From Prevotella pallens ATCC 700821 (GTDB taxonomy: Bacteria; Bacteroidota; Bacteroidia; Bacteroidales; Bacteroidaceae): a stretch of DNA of 32,342 bases. Positions 24,445 to 32,342 of this stretch are shown piece after piece. Made by a program: the position numbers and the translations under genes. Where the stretch lies: contig NZ_GL982513.1 of the NCBI RefSeq assembly GCF_000220255.1, positions 1,177,455-1,209,796 on the forward strand, read 5' to 3'. Within the stretch, counting starts at the first letter, position 1. Every line of letters starts with the position of its first letter. The notes under the pieces are model-generated. The model was not told the DNA's origin and searched no databases. It saw nothing but the letters and a program-made list of their open reading frames with translations.

Positions 24445-27038
24445 AAAAGGATTTTCTTACTTTTATACTATGTTTCGTATTTGTTTTCGAAATATCTGCG
24501 CAAACAAAGAAATTTGATTGGGGAAAGTCGGAATATACGGGACGTCCATGGATTGAGAATACATCTCGTCCAAATACAATTACAGATGGATTAAATGATA
24601 GACATTTCTCTATATGGTCTTCTCATGGTCGTTATTATGATGTGAATAAAGGATATTGGAAATGGCAACGTCCGAATCTCTTTGGTACAACAGAAGACTT
24701 ATATACACAAACCATAGTAATACCATATCTTCTTCCGATGTTGGAGAATGCAGGGGCAGTTGTTATTTCTCCACGTGAACGCGATTGGCAAAAGCAAGAA
24801 GTTATAGTGGATAACGACAATCCTAAAATAACAGGTATTATTTCTTACAGTGAAGTAAATAATAAAAAGAAATGGGAAACTATAGAAGGTTCAGGATTTG
24901 CATACCATCAAGGGACATACGCTGATGGAGAGAATCCGTTTATTGCAGGATCTGCGCGTAAAATAAAATCGAGGAAACGTAATAGCAAACTTAGTTATGT
25001 AGCTTATCAACCAAACATTCCTGAAGATGGAGATTATGCTGTCTATGTAAGTTATAAAACTATAAAGAAAAGCGTAGATGATGCTGAATATATTGTTTTT
25101 CATAAAGGGCAAGAAACCCATTTTCGAGTGAATCAACAAATGGGTGGTGGTACTTGGGTCTACCTTGGTACATTTGCTTTCGATAAAGGCTGCAATATTT
25201 TTAATCGAGTAATATTAACGAATCATAGCAAACACAGAGGTGTTGTTACTGCAGATGCAGTTCGTTTTGGCGGTGGTATGGGAAATATAGCTCGAGGAGG
25301 ACAAATTAGTGGCTTACCTCGTGCACTTGAAGGAGCAAGATATTATACACAATGGGCAGGTGCACCTCGAGATGTTGTCAGTAAAAGTAATGGAACGAAT
25401 GACTATAATGATGATATTAATTCACGTTCACTTTATACTAATTGGCTTGCAGGCGGATCTTCGTATATACCAAAGAAAGAAGGTTTAAAAGTTCCTATCG
25501 AATTAGTCTTAGCTGTACATAGTGATGCTGGAGTAAAAGCAGATGGAACTACAGTAGGAACATTATCTATTTGTACAACACAACAGGGGAATCCAACTTT
25601 CGGAAACGGACTTTCGCGTAGAACGTCTCAAACCTTTGCTTCTCAACTCATAACAAATGCGAAGCGCGATATAGAATCTACATTTAAGAAAACTTGGAAT
25701 ACACGTGGTGTTAAAGATGCAAATTATAGCGAAACACGCCTTCCTGACGTTCCATCATCTATCATTGAGACACTTTCTCATCAAAACTTTGCAGATATGA
25801 AGTTTGGACAAGATCCTAATTTCAAATTCACACTTGCACGTTCTATATATAAAACTATTCTTCGTTATACGGCATCACTCCATAATAAAGCTTGTATTGT
25901 GCAACCATTGGCTCCGGATAACTTTAGAATGGAATATATTTCAAAAAACAAGATACGTTTAAGATGGAATGAAGTAAACGATCCATTAGAACCTACAGCC
26001 AAACCTACATCTTATAATATATATATGGCTACAGGAACAAGTGATTTCGATAATGGTGTAAATGTAAATACCAATTCGTACGAAATGACATTAGAACCCA
26101 ATGTAGTATATAACTTCCGGATAACAGCGTGTAATCGTGGAGGCGAGAGTTTTCCAACCGAAGTATTATCTGCATACAATAAAGAAGGTGCAAAGCAAAC
26201 TATTTTAATAGTGAATGGATTTTACCGCCTTTCTTCACCAGCTGTAATTGATAATGATGTAGAACAAGGTTTCAATTTTGAGGCTGACCCTGGAATTAGT
26301 TATGGTAAAACCGCAGGGTGGAATGGACGTCAAAGTAATTTTGATAAAACTCAATCAGGTAAAGAAGGGTCTGCTGCTTTAGGATATGGTGGCGATGAGT
26401 TTGTAGGAAAGTTCATAGCAGGAAATAATTTCAATTATGTTAGGACACATGCAGATGCAATAGCCTCATGTGGAAATTATAATATAGTGAGTTGTTCAAG
26501 TAAGGCGATTGAGAATGGTTATGTAAAACTTCAAAAATATGCGCTTGTAGATTTAGCCTTAGGATTGGAGAAAGATGATGGACATAGTCTATACTATTAT
26601 AAGGCTCTCCGTCCCAGTATGCAAACTCAAATAGCAAATTATCTAATGCGTGGTGGTAGAATTCTTGTTAACGGAGCTTATTTTGCTACTGATATGAAAA
26701 GTAATGTTGAGCAAGAATGGCTTGCCAAATTCTTTAAGGTTTCTGCAGCAGGAAGTAATCAGGACAATTATAATTCAATAATTAATGGATTAGGTTCACA
26801 ATTTGATATATATAGGGCAATAAATGAAGAGCATTATGGAGCTTATTCGCCTGATATATTGCAACCTTTAGATACAGCATTTAGTGTTATGAAATATGCA
26901 GATAATACTAGTGCTGCTGTAGCTTATAAAGGTTCAGACTTCCGCACTTTTGTTATGGCTTTTCCATTTGAGTGTATTAAGAATAAGGAAATACGTAATA
27001 GAATAATGCGTGGTATTGTGGCTTATCTGCTAAATTAA
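24441..27038 (+). CDS. Secreted amidase-like protein with golvesin-type and FnIII domains
   Basis: An exported 865-aa protein with a signal peptide (1-21, ending ISAQ). The N-terminal segment has IWSSHGRYYD (H62) and, after a long insert, VLAVHSDAG (H360) and SIIETLSHQNFADMKFGQDP (E443). The order His, HSDA, ETLSHQNFADM resembles the Zn-dependent N-acetylmuramoyl-L-alanine amidase (amidase_3) fold. The insert (about 130-280: GSGFAYHQGTYADGENPF, DGDYAVYVSYKT, then GTWVYLGTFAF and VVTADAVRFGGG) matches golvesin/xanthan-lyase-associated beta domains. A fibronectin type III-like domain covers about 488-580, and a final domain of about 280 residues (ILIVNGFYRLSSP onward) is unassigned. Homologues are often labelled xanthan lyase; a peptidoglycan amidase is at least as likely. 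Zn ligands are assigned by eye only. It is coupled to the acyltransferase by ATGA. Confidence 0.78.
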   Translation: MKKDFLTFILCFVFVFEISAQTKKFDWGKSEYTGRPWIENTSRPNTITDGLNDRHFSIWSSHGRYYDVNKGYWKWQRPNLFGTTEDLYTQTIVIPYLLPMLENAGAVVISPRERDWQKQEVIVDNDNPKITGIISYSEVNNKKKWETIEGSGFAYHQGTYADGENPFIAGSARKIKSRKRNSKLSYVAYQPNIPEDGDYAVYVSYKTIKKSVDDAEYIVFHKGQETHFRVNQQMGGGTWVYLGTFAFDKGCNIFNRVILTNHSKHRGVVTADAVRFGGGMGNIARGGQISGLPRALEGARYYTQWAGAPRDVVSKSNGTNDYNDDINSRSLYTNWLAGGSSYIPKKEGLKVPIELVLAVHSDAGVKADGTTVGTLSICTTQQGNPTFGNGLSRRTSQTFASQLITNAKRDIESTFKKTWNTRGVKDANYSETRLPDVPSSIIETLSHQNFADMKFGQDPNFKFTLARSIYKTILRYTASLHNKACIVQPLAPDNFRMEYISKNKIRLRWNEVNDPLEPTAKPTSYNIYMATGTSDFDNGVNVNTNSYEMTLEPNVVYNFRITACNRGGESFPTEVLSAYNKEGAKQTILIVNGFYRLSSPAVIDNDVEQGFNFEADPGISYGKTAGWNGRQSNFDKTQSGKEGSAALGYGGDEFVGKFIAGNNFNYVRTHADAIASCGNYNIVSCSSKAIENGYVKLQKYALVDLALGLEKDDGHSLYYYKALRPSMQTQIANYLMRGGRILVNGAYFATDMKSNVEQEWLAKFFKVSAAGSNQDNYNSIINGLGSQFDIYRAINEEHYGAYSPDILQPLDTAFSVMKYADNTSAAVAYKGSDFRTFVMAFPFECIKNKEIRNRIMRGIVAYLLN

Positions 27039-27080
27039 TGAAATCGAAATACGAGAGTTGAACATAAATTTAAATGAGAG

Positions 27081-27428
27081 ATGATGTACAAAATTCAAGC
27101 AAACGCATCTGGAACAAGATATATAGAGGTTAGTAATACACATTTTGAGACCTTACAAAAATATTCATTATTATCTAATCTTGTTGGCTCTACAGGAATA
27201 ATAGATGAAACAATACTTGATAAATTAAAACTGAATGTACGCAGTTTGTTAGAATCAGAGGCGGGAAAAGATAGTGCGTTGCTCGACCTATGCTTAGATG
27301 TAATTTATAATCAGAATATGAAGGCTTTTGGATTAAAGAACCTTGTAGATCTTTATAAACAATGGGATAAAGAACAAGAATCTTTAGAACAATCCGAAGA
27401 AGAACTAACAGAGGAAAGTTCACTATAA
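27081..27428 (+). CDS. Small acidic protein of unknown function, 115 aa
   Basis: No family recognised. It is a soluble helical protein with no signal. The N-terminus is MMYKIQANASGTRYIEVSN, the middle has LDKLKLNVRSLLESEAGKDSALLDLCLDVIYN, and the C-terminal tail is strongly acidic (EQESLEQSEEELTEESSL, about 98-115). Two adjacent ATG codons (27081, 27084) are available. It lies 42 bp after the amidase-like gene on the same strand and could be the operon's last gene, since a structured gap of 130 bp follows. Confidence 0.7.
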   Translation: MMYKIQANASGTRYIEVSNTHFETLQKYSLLSNLVGSTGIIDETILDKLKLNVRSLLESEAGKDSALLDLCLDVIYNQNMKAFGLKNLVDLYKQWDKEQESLEQSEEELTEESSL

Positions 27429-27455
27429 GCGCTTCTTGCATTGACTTTCGTATAT

Positions 27456-27477
27456 AAAAATATGATATCATATTTTT
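27456..27477. repeat. 22-bp perfect palindrome upstream of ygiQ
   Basis: Arm AAAAATATGAT is followed directly by its complement, centred on GATATC. It ends in a T-run on the plus strand, so it could act as a weak terminator for the 115-aa gene, although the stem has almost no G-C pairs. Confidence 0.55.
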
Positions 27478-27481
27478 TATC

Positions 27482-27542
27482 TTGTCTTACCAGATGAGAT
27501 GCGTATAGCTGGCATTATTTTTTGTAAGACAAACAGAATATA
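27482..27542 (+). promoter_or_regulatory. Long inverted repeat in the ygiQ leader
   Basis: The 9-bp arms TTGTCTTAC (27482-27490) and GTAAGACAA (27534-27542) are perfect complements around a 43-nt interior that itself contains CCAG/CTGG pairing and a T-run. It ends 16 nt before the ygiQ start. It would form a structured leader just before the ribosome-binding site (AGAGGA), so a regulatory role is possible. It matches no riboswitch class that I recognise. Confidence 0.4.
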
Positions 27543-27558
27543 AAATAGAGGATATAAC

Positions 27559-29646
27559 TTGAGTAACAATAAATCCACAAGAAGGCAAAATAAACCCTCT
27601 TATAAGGCAAATATAAAGCCTTTACAAAAAGATTTAAATACAGGAGAACAAAAGAACAAGAATCAAATTGTTCAAACTAACTCACGTTTTATGCTCACCG
27701 ACTTTCTACCTACTACAAAGAAAGAAGTTGAGCTAAGAGAGTGGGACGAGTTAGATGTTATTCTTTTTTCTGGTGATGCTTATATAGATCACCCAGCTTT
27801 TGGAATATCTGTTATAGGGCGTGTTTTAGAAGCTGCCGGTTATCGTGTAGCAATTATACCACAACCTGATTGGCACGGCGATTTCAGAGATTTTAAAAAG
27901 TTAGGGCGTCCACGTTTATTTTTTGGAGTTTCCGCTGGTGCAATGGACTCTATGGTGAATAAATACACTGCTAATAAACGTTTACGTTCTGAAGATGCTT
28001 ATTCACCAAATGGTCGCCACGACTTACGTCCTGAATACCCTTCTATTGTATATTCAAATATTCTTCGACAACTTTATCCAGATGTTCCTATTGTATTGGG
28101 TGGAATTGAAGCTTCGCTGCGTCGTCTTACCCATTATGATTATTGGAAAGACTGTATTCGTAAAAGTGTGTTGTGCGATTCTGGTGCTGATATTGTAATT
28201 TATGGAATGGGTGAAAAGCAGATTATCAGCATTGCACAAGCTTTAGAGAATGGTAGGAAAATAAAAGCTATAAAGGATATACCACAAACAGCTTATCTTT
28301 GTAAAGAGATAGATATTCCTGAAGGGATTACTACAAATGATATAGTATTGCATTCGCACGAAGAATGCTTATATAATAAGAAATTTCAGGCAGAAAACTT
28401 TAAGCATATCGAAGAAGAATCGAATAAAAAACATGCTCAACGAATACTTCAAAAAGTAGACGGTCAATATATTGTTGTAAATCCGCCTTATCCTACAATG
28501 ACTACTGAAGAAGTTGATGCTACATACGATTTACCTTACACTCGAGAACCACACCCTAAATATAAAGGAAAAGTGATACCTGCTTACGAAATGATAAAGT
28601 TCAGTGTAAATATCCATCGAGGTTGCTTTGGTGGTTGTTCTTTTTGTACAATATCGGCTCATCAAGGTAAATTTATTGCAAGTCGCTCTAAAGAAAGTAT
28701 TCTAAAAGAAGTAAAGCAAGTAATACAAATGCCTGACTTCAAAGGCTATCTTTCTGACTTAGGTGGACCTTCTGCAAATATGTATGGTATGGCAGGTAAG
28801 AATATAAAAGCCTGTGAACATTGTAAGCGTCCCAGTTGTATACACCCAGAAATTTGTCCGAATCTTAATACTGATCATTCTAAATTACTCGATATATATA
28901 GAACTGTAGATGCTCTACCTGGTATAAAGAAAAGTTTTATAGGTTCAGGAGTACGCTATGATTTATTGCTGCATAATGTAAAGGACGAAAAAACAAACCA
29001 CTCTACACAAGAATATACACGTGAATTAATAAAGAATCATGTAAGCGGACGACTAAAAATAGCCCCAGAACATACTTCCGATCGTGTTTTGTATCTTATG
29101 AGAAAGCCTTCGTTTAAGCAATTCTATCAATTTAAACGCATATTTGATAAAATAAATAAAGAAGAAAATTTACGGCAACAAATTATTCCTTATTTTATAT
29201 CTTCGCATCCAGGTTGTAAAGAAGAAGATATGGCAGAACTTGCAGTAATAACAAAAGATCTTGATTTTCACCTGGAACAGGTACAAGATTTTACTCCAAC
29301 ACCTATGACTGTTTCTACAGAAGCGTGGTATTCTGGCTACGACCCTTATACATTAGAACCAGTTTTTTCTGCAAAGACTCCACGTGAAAAGCTAGCACAA
29401 CGTCAATTCTTCTTTTGGTATAAGCCTGAAGAACGAAGAAATATTGAAAAAGAATTGAAACGAATTGGTAGAATTGACCTTATTGGTAAACTCTACGATA
29501 ATAAACCTTTCCGCGGAAAAGTGAACTACGACCCTAAGGCTATAGGAAGTAGTCCTTCTAACAATCGGGGAAATCGCAATAAGGAATCGTACAACCCGAA
29601 TAAAGATTGGAATAAAAAAAGAAAAATCGACGATAAACGAAGGTAG
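27559..29646 (+). CDS. ygiQ: YgiQ-family radical SAM protein
   Basis: A radical SAM protein of 695 aa with unknown reaction. The [4Fe-4S] motif is CFGGCSFC (C356, C360, C363). A second Cys-rich stretch, CEHCKRPSCIHPEICPN, lies further on. Family blocks include DFLPTTKKEVELREWDELDVILFSGDAY, HPAFG and QVQDFTPTPMTVSTEAWY. The C-terminal tail is very basic and Asn-rich (NRGNRNKESYNPNKDWNKKRKIDDKRR). The frame starts with TTG at 27559, preceded at good distance by AGAGGA. This adds a 44-residue basic leader before M45 (ATG at 27691), where most of the conserved domain begins. I keep the TTG because of its ribosome site, but M45 is a real alternative. Confidence 0.9.
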   Translation: MSNNKSTRRQNKPSYKANIKPLQKDLNTGEQKNKNQIVQTNSRFMLTDFLPTTKKEVELREWDELDVILFSGDAYIDHPAFGISVIGRVLEAAGYRVAIIPQPDWHGDFRDFKKLGRPRLFFGVSAGAMDSMVNKYTANKRLRSEDAYSPNGRHDLRPEYPSIVYSNILRQLYPDVPIVLGGIEASLRRLTHYDYWKDCIRKSVLCDSGADIVIYGMGEKQIISIAQALENGRKIKAIKDIPQTAYLCKEIDIPEGITTNDIVLHSHEECLYNKKFQAENFKHIEEESNKKHAQRILQKVDGQYIVVNPPYPTMTTEEVDATYDLPYTREPHPKYKGKVIPAYEMIKFSVNIHRGCFGGCSFCTISAHQGKFIASRSKESILKEVKQVIQMPDFKGYLSDLGGPSANMYGMAGKNIKACEHCKRPSCIHPEICPNLNTDHSKLLDIYRTVDALPGIKKSFIGSGVRYDLLLHNVKDEKTNHSTQEYTRELIKNHVSGRLKIAPEHTSDRVLYLMRKPSFKQFYQFKRIFDKINKEENLRQQIIPYFISSHPGCKEEDMAELAVITKDLDFHLEQVQDFTPTPMTVSTEAWYSGYDPYTLEPVFSAKTPREKLAQRQFFFWYKPEERRNIEKELKRIGRIDLIGKLYDNKPFRGKVNYDPKAIGSSPSNNRGNRNKESYNPNKDWNKKRKIDDKRR

Positions 29647-29696
29647 ACACTCATCTGTTTTCAGATAATAACACAAAAGATAAAAGTATAACTAAA

Positions 29697-30341
29697 ATGA
29701 AGGAATTTGAAACATATATTTTCGATTTAGATGGTACTCTCCTTGAAACATTGAGAGATTTAGCAGCAAGTACCAATTATGCTTTACGAACGCATAATAT
29801 GCCAGAACATTCTATAGAAAATGTTAGAATGTTTGTGGGCAATGGTGTAAAGAAACTAATGGAGAGAGCTATTCCTAATGGTATAAGTAATCCACAGTTT
29901 GAAGAAGTTTATGCTACATTTCGCCAGCATTATTTAGAACATAGTCTCGATACCACTAAACCATACGAGGGTATACCAGAAATGCTTACCGAATTAAAGG
30001 CTCGAGGAAAAAAACTCGCTATTGTAAGCAACAAGTTCTATGCTGCTACGCAAGAACTTGCTAAACATTTCTTTCCCAATACCATTAAAGTTGCTATTGG
30101 CGAACGCGAAAATATTAGAAAAAAGCCTGCTCCCGATACAGTAATAGAAGCTTTACGACAACTAAATGCACCAAAAGAAACAGCAGTATATATTGGCGAT
30201 AGCGATGTAGATGTTATGACTGCAAAAAATTGTGGTATGCCTTGTGCTAGTGTATTATGGGGATTTCGAGATAAAGAATTCTTAATAGAACACGGAGCAA
30301 CTCTTTTTATAGAAAAACCTTATCAGCTATTGCCCGATTAA
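29697..30341 (+). CDS. HAD-family phosphatase, phosphoglycolate-phosphatase-like
   Basis: A cytoplasmic haloacid-dehalogenase-type phosphatase of 214 aa. The nucleophile motif is FDLDGTLLET (D10, D12). A helical cap follows (about 15-85). Motif II is AIVSNK, motif III KKPAPDTV, and motif IV YIGDSDVDVMTAKNCG. This pattern fits the Gph/PpaX group, so 2-phosphoglycolate or pyrophosphate is the family-level expectation; substrate is not resolved. It starts 50 bp after ygiQ and may be cotranscribed. A hairpin follows its stop. Confidence 0.9.
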   Translation: MKEFETYIFDLDGTLLETLRDLAASTNYALRTHNMPEHSIENVRMFVGNGVKKLMERAIPNGISNPQFEEVYATFRQHYLEHSLDTTKPYEGIPEMLTELKARGKKLAIVSNKFYAATQELAKHFFPNTIKVAIGERENIRKKPAPDTVIEALRQLNAPKETAVYIGDSDVDVMTAKNCGMPCASVLWGFRDKEFLIEHGATLFIEKPYQLLPD

Positions 30342-30374
30342 ATGCAATTACACCTTATATAATATATTAGAATG

Positions 30375-30404
30375 AGTTAGACAGACTTTGTTGTTTGTCT
30401 GACT
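30375..30404 (+). terminator. Hairpin after the HAD phosphatase gene
   Basis: A 12-bp stem with two G-U pairs (30375-30386 with 30393-30404; core AGACA/TGTCT), 6-nt loop, followed by TTCTAC. It lies 33 nt after the stop. The U-tract is poor, so termination may depend on the second inverted repeat just downstream. Confidence 0.5.
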
Positions 30405-30413
30405 TTCTACAAG

Positions 30414-30460
30414 TATAGGTGGGCTTTTTTGTTATAAATAGACAAATGAGCCTACCTATA
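30414..30460. repeat. Second inverted repeat downstream of the HAD gene
   Basis: The 12-nt arms TATAGGTGGGCT and AGCCTACCTATA pair with a single G-U. The 23-nt loop begins with a T-run. With the preceding hairpin it makes a tandem pair of stems in 86 bp; either a terminator cluster or the ends of a decayed small element. Confidence 0.5.
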
Positions 30461-30831
30461 TTTGTATAATTTATTTTGTTTTACACTAAAAAACAATATA
30501 TTCTCCCATTTCTTACAATACTTTCCATAACCATTATAGATAATCAAATATAGTGTATTGTTCTGGTTAACATTCAAATTCTGATTTAACCCCTTAATAA
30601 GAAATTTCAAAACCTCTGGCGTTTATTAATTGTTGCTAATTACTCGGTAAGAGCTTTATTATTAACTATGAAAAAACAAAATATTACCACTAACACCATA
30701 TTTTAAATATATTTTTCTACATCTAATTTGTGTATGATTTAACAGAAAAATATTAAAATTGTTTTTTCTCTGTCTAAAGAAACTTATAATTTGAAAAAAA
30801 GAAGTAAGTTTGTATCATTAAAGTAAGAAAA

Positions 30832-30876
30832 ATGAACAGAAACGAACTTGAAATAATCCTTAAAGCGATAAGATAA
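30832..30876 (+). other. Possible 14-codon leader ORF
   Basis: ATG to TAA encoding MNRNELEIILKAIR, starting 20 nt after the TAAGTTTG box and ending 91 nt before the lipoprotein ATG. It is followed by an immediate second stop. It could be a leader peptide, a relic of a lost gene or chance; nothing independent supports translation. Confidence 0.2.
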
Positions 30877-30967
30877 TAACCTTAAATAATAGAGTGTTTT
30901 GCTTAATCGCGAAGCTGAAAGGTGAATAGATAGTGAAATAATAGAATAAAAATAAAACAACGAAATA

Positions 30968-32245
30968 ATGAAAAAATATTTGTTAATAATACCCATCTTA
31001 ATTTTATTTGGCTGCAAACATAATTCAAATACAAAAGAAAATAATCCTGATAACAACGATTCAACTAAAGTGCTTAATATGGAGAACAAAAGCTCTTTGC
31101 CTTTAGCAATTCAACAACAGTTGGGAATATCGGAAGATATGATATTGCCATTTGATTCTATAAGAATGGATTCGCTAATACAAGATTATAAAAGTGCTTT
31201 AGCTGATGAGTCCGAAGGCGATGATTATGAAGAACCAGAGTGGTTTCCAAATAATGAACAGTACATAAAAACTTTAATTCCTTATGCTTTTAACGATTTG
31301 ATAAAGCGAGGATTTGTGCCTTTGTCTGCAACTCAATTTCAGAATAAACTAAAAATATTGGGTCTGGAGATGCAAGAAAGGAAGAAAATTCCAATAATCA
31401 ATGAAACTAAACACTATTTTTCTATGCCACCTCTTGATGCTGGGTGGTATGATGAGGTAGCTAAAGATGGTATTGATAAAAAAGAACTTAACTATATTAG
31501 ATATGGAGTTTCAAATTATATTTATGTAAAAGGATACAATTTTATTTTGCCAACAACATATATTGCAGATTACTTAAAAGAAAAGAAGCATAATGTCGTA
31601 TTTAGTTTAAACGACGAAATAGTGCATCTTAATAAGTTCTTCTTAAACGATGATAAAGCCAGTTTTTTATGGCTAAAACAAAATACTCCGCTATTATTGA
31701 TAGGTCTTCTTAAGACTTATGGTTACGACACGAACGAAAAAATTAATAATGTTGTTCTAGCAGATATATTAAATAGATATGATCAAGACGGAAGTGTATC
31801 TGGTATGTTTAACACCTTCATACGTAAAATATTTTATAACAAACCGCACATGGAACTTAGAGAAGGCTTATTAAAGTCTCTTCTGCGCTTACCAGTAAAT
31901 GAAAAGAATAGTTTATGGTTAGCAATGCTTGATAATTATATAGGATTCCTCATAAAAGATGGAACCAAAGACACTTATGCTTGGTATTTCGACTTTACAA
32001 AAAAGGAACGATATAAGGCAGCAGCTTATTTCGGATATTATTTGTATAAACTAAGGGCAAAGTATAAAGAAACAAATCCAATTTTTTTTGGAGAAGAGCT
32101 ATATTACAATAAAAACTTCTACAAATATCTTTACGAACAGAAGTATTTCAATCTTCCTAAATTCAAGGAGATATGCGATTCTGTCTACGAAGAATATGAT
32201 GTAGATGTTAAAACGTACCTTAATAGTATAGGGAATAAAAAGTAA
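30968..32245 (+). CDS. Lipoprotein of unknown function, 425 aa
   Basis: The N-terminus MKKYLLIIPILILFGC is a lipoprotein signal with lipobox LFGC, so C16 would be lipidated and the protein placed on a membrane in the periplasm or at the outer surface. An acidic, Asn-rich linker follows (about 17-40), as in many Bacteroidetes lipoproteins, then a mainly helical and aromatic-rich domain of about 380 residues (for example GISEDMILPFDSIRMDSLIQ, FLWLKQNTPLLLIGLLKTYGY, YAWYFDFTKKERYKAAAYFGYYLYKLRAKYKE). I do not recognise a family, catalytic motif or repeat. It is separated from the upstream gene by a long gap and from anything downstream by the window end, so context gives no function. Confidence 0.8.
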   Translation: MKKYLLIIPILILFGCKHNSNTKENNPDNNDSTKVLNMENKSSLPLAIQQQLGISEDMILPFDSIRMDSLIQDYKSALADESEGDDYEEPEWFPNNEQYIKTLIPYAFNDLIKRGFVPLSATQFQNKLKILGLEMQERKKIPIINETKHYFSMPPLDAGWYDEVAKDGIDKKELNYIRYGVSNYIYVKGYNFILPTTYIADYLKEKKHNVVFSLNDEIVHLNKFFLNDDKASFLWLKQNTPLLLIGLLKTYGYDTNEKINNVVLADILNRYDQDGSVSGMFNTFIRKIFYNKPHMELREGLLKSLLRLPVNEKNSLWLAMLDNYIGFLIKDGTKDTYAWYFDFTKKERYKAAAYFGYYLYKLRAKYKETNPIFFGEELYYNKNFYKYLYEQKYFNLPKFKEICDSVYEEYDVDVKTYLNSIGNKK

Positions 32246-32342
32246 GCGAAACAAAATACATACTTAATTTAGAGAACTTAGCTATGCGCTTTTACATTTA
32301 TTACGTATAGGTTGAAAATTTATAATTACAAAATAAAAATTT

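Larger units (their letters stand above)
30342..30967. other. 626-bp AT-rich intergenic region
   Basis: After the two inverted repeats there is AT-rich sequence without recognisable genes. A possible promoter -7 box TAAGTTTG lies at 30805-30812, with no good -33. The only short ORF of note is 14 codons at 30832-30876. The last 90 bp before the lipoprotein are A-rich. Confidence 0.5.

Noticed and set aside
1..32342. Mobile element or phage insertion
   Set aside because: No transposase, integrase, tRNA or attachment-like direct repeats were seen; composition looks even apart from the two arrays.

Overview
The window looks like a chromosomal segment from a Bacteroidales bacterium, most likely Prevotella or a close relative. 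This rests on the low G+C, AT-rich intergenic DNA, the Bacteroidetes promoter signature (TTTG, about 19-20 nt, then TAnnTTTG) before several genes, and the gene set: NifJ, a PPi-dependent phosphofructokinase, a malic enzyme-phosphotransacetylase fusion, an OprO/P-like porin and a secreted protein with a golvesin-type domain. Species cannot be fixed from the sequence alone. No rRNA, tRNA, CRISPR array, transposase or phage gene was seen.

Layout. (1) 1-9262 is core metabolism and single genes: nifJ, an AAA ATPase of the AAA_14/DUF4143 type, a divergently transcribed orphan ATP-grasp-like protein, a tiny membrane protein, an outer-membrane porin and a 23S rRNA uracil methyltransferase. (2) 9859-16167 is a compact leftward run of seven genes: MATE transporter, cytidylate-kinase-like protein, YfcE-like phosphodiesterase, RmlB, FdtA/QdtA-type ketoisomerase, FemAB/GNAT-type acyltransferase and DegT-type aminotransferase. 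The last four read as a route from dTDP-glucose to an N-acylated dTDP-3-amino-3,6-dideoxyhexose (Fuc3NAc or Qui3NAc type) for a surface glycan. The run is flanked on both sides by tandem arrays with exactly the same 22-bp period but different sequence: 5 units at 9670-9767 and 14 units at 16336-16643. Each unit has a palindromic core. (3) 16958-23405 holds maeB, a divergent TetR regulator, prmA, a membrane-anchored GH25 muramidase whose 3' end overlaps prmA antisense by 74 bp, and PPi-PFK upstream of the muramidase. (4) 23607-30341 is a rightward series: small conserved-looking protein, PlsC-like acyltransferase, divergent amidase with golvesin and FnIII domains, small acidic protein, YgiQ radical SAM protein and a HAD phosphatase. 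(5) 30342-32342 has a 626-bp AT-rich gap with two inverted repeats and a possible 14-codon ORF, then a lipoprotein of unknown function.

How it works together. NifJ, PPi-PFK and MaeB belong to anaerobic central carbon metabolism. The dTDP-sugar genes, acyltransferase, GH25 enzyme and amidase-like protein belong to the envelope. I do not see a complete new defence or mobile system. The most unusual signals are the two 22-bp palindrome arrays bracketing the sugar operon, the FemAB-like acyltransferase in the dTDP-aminosugar pathway, the orphan ATP-grasp protein, and the ATPase with Gln where Walker B normally has Glu.
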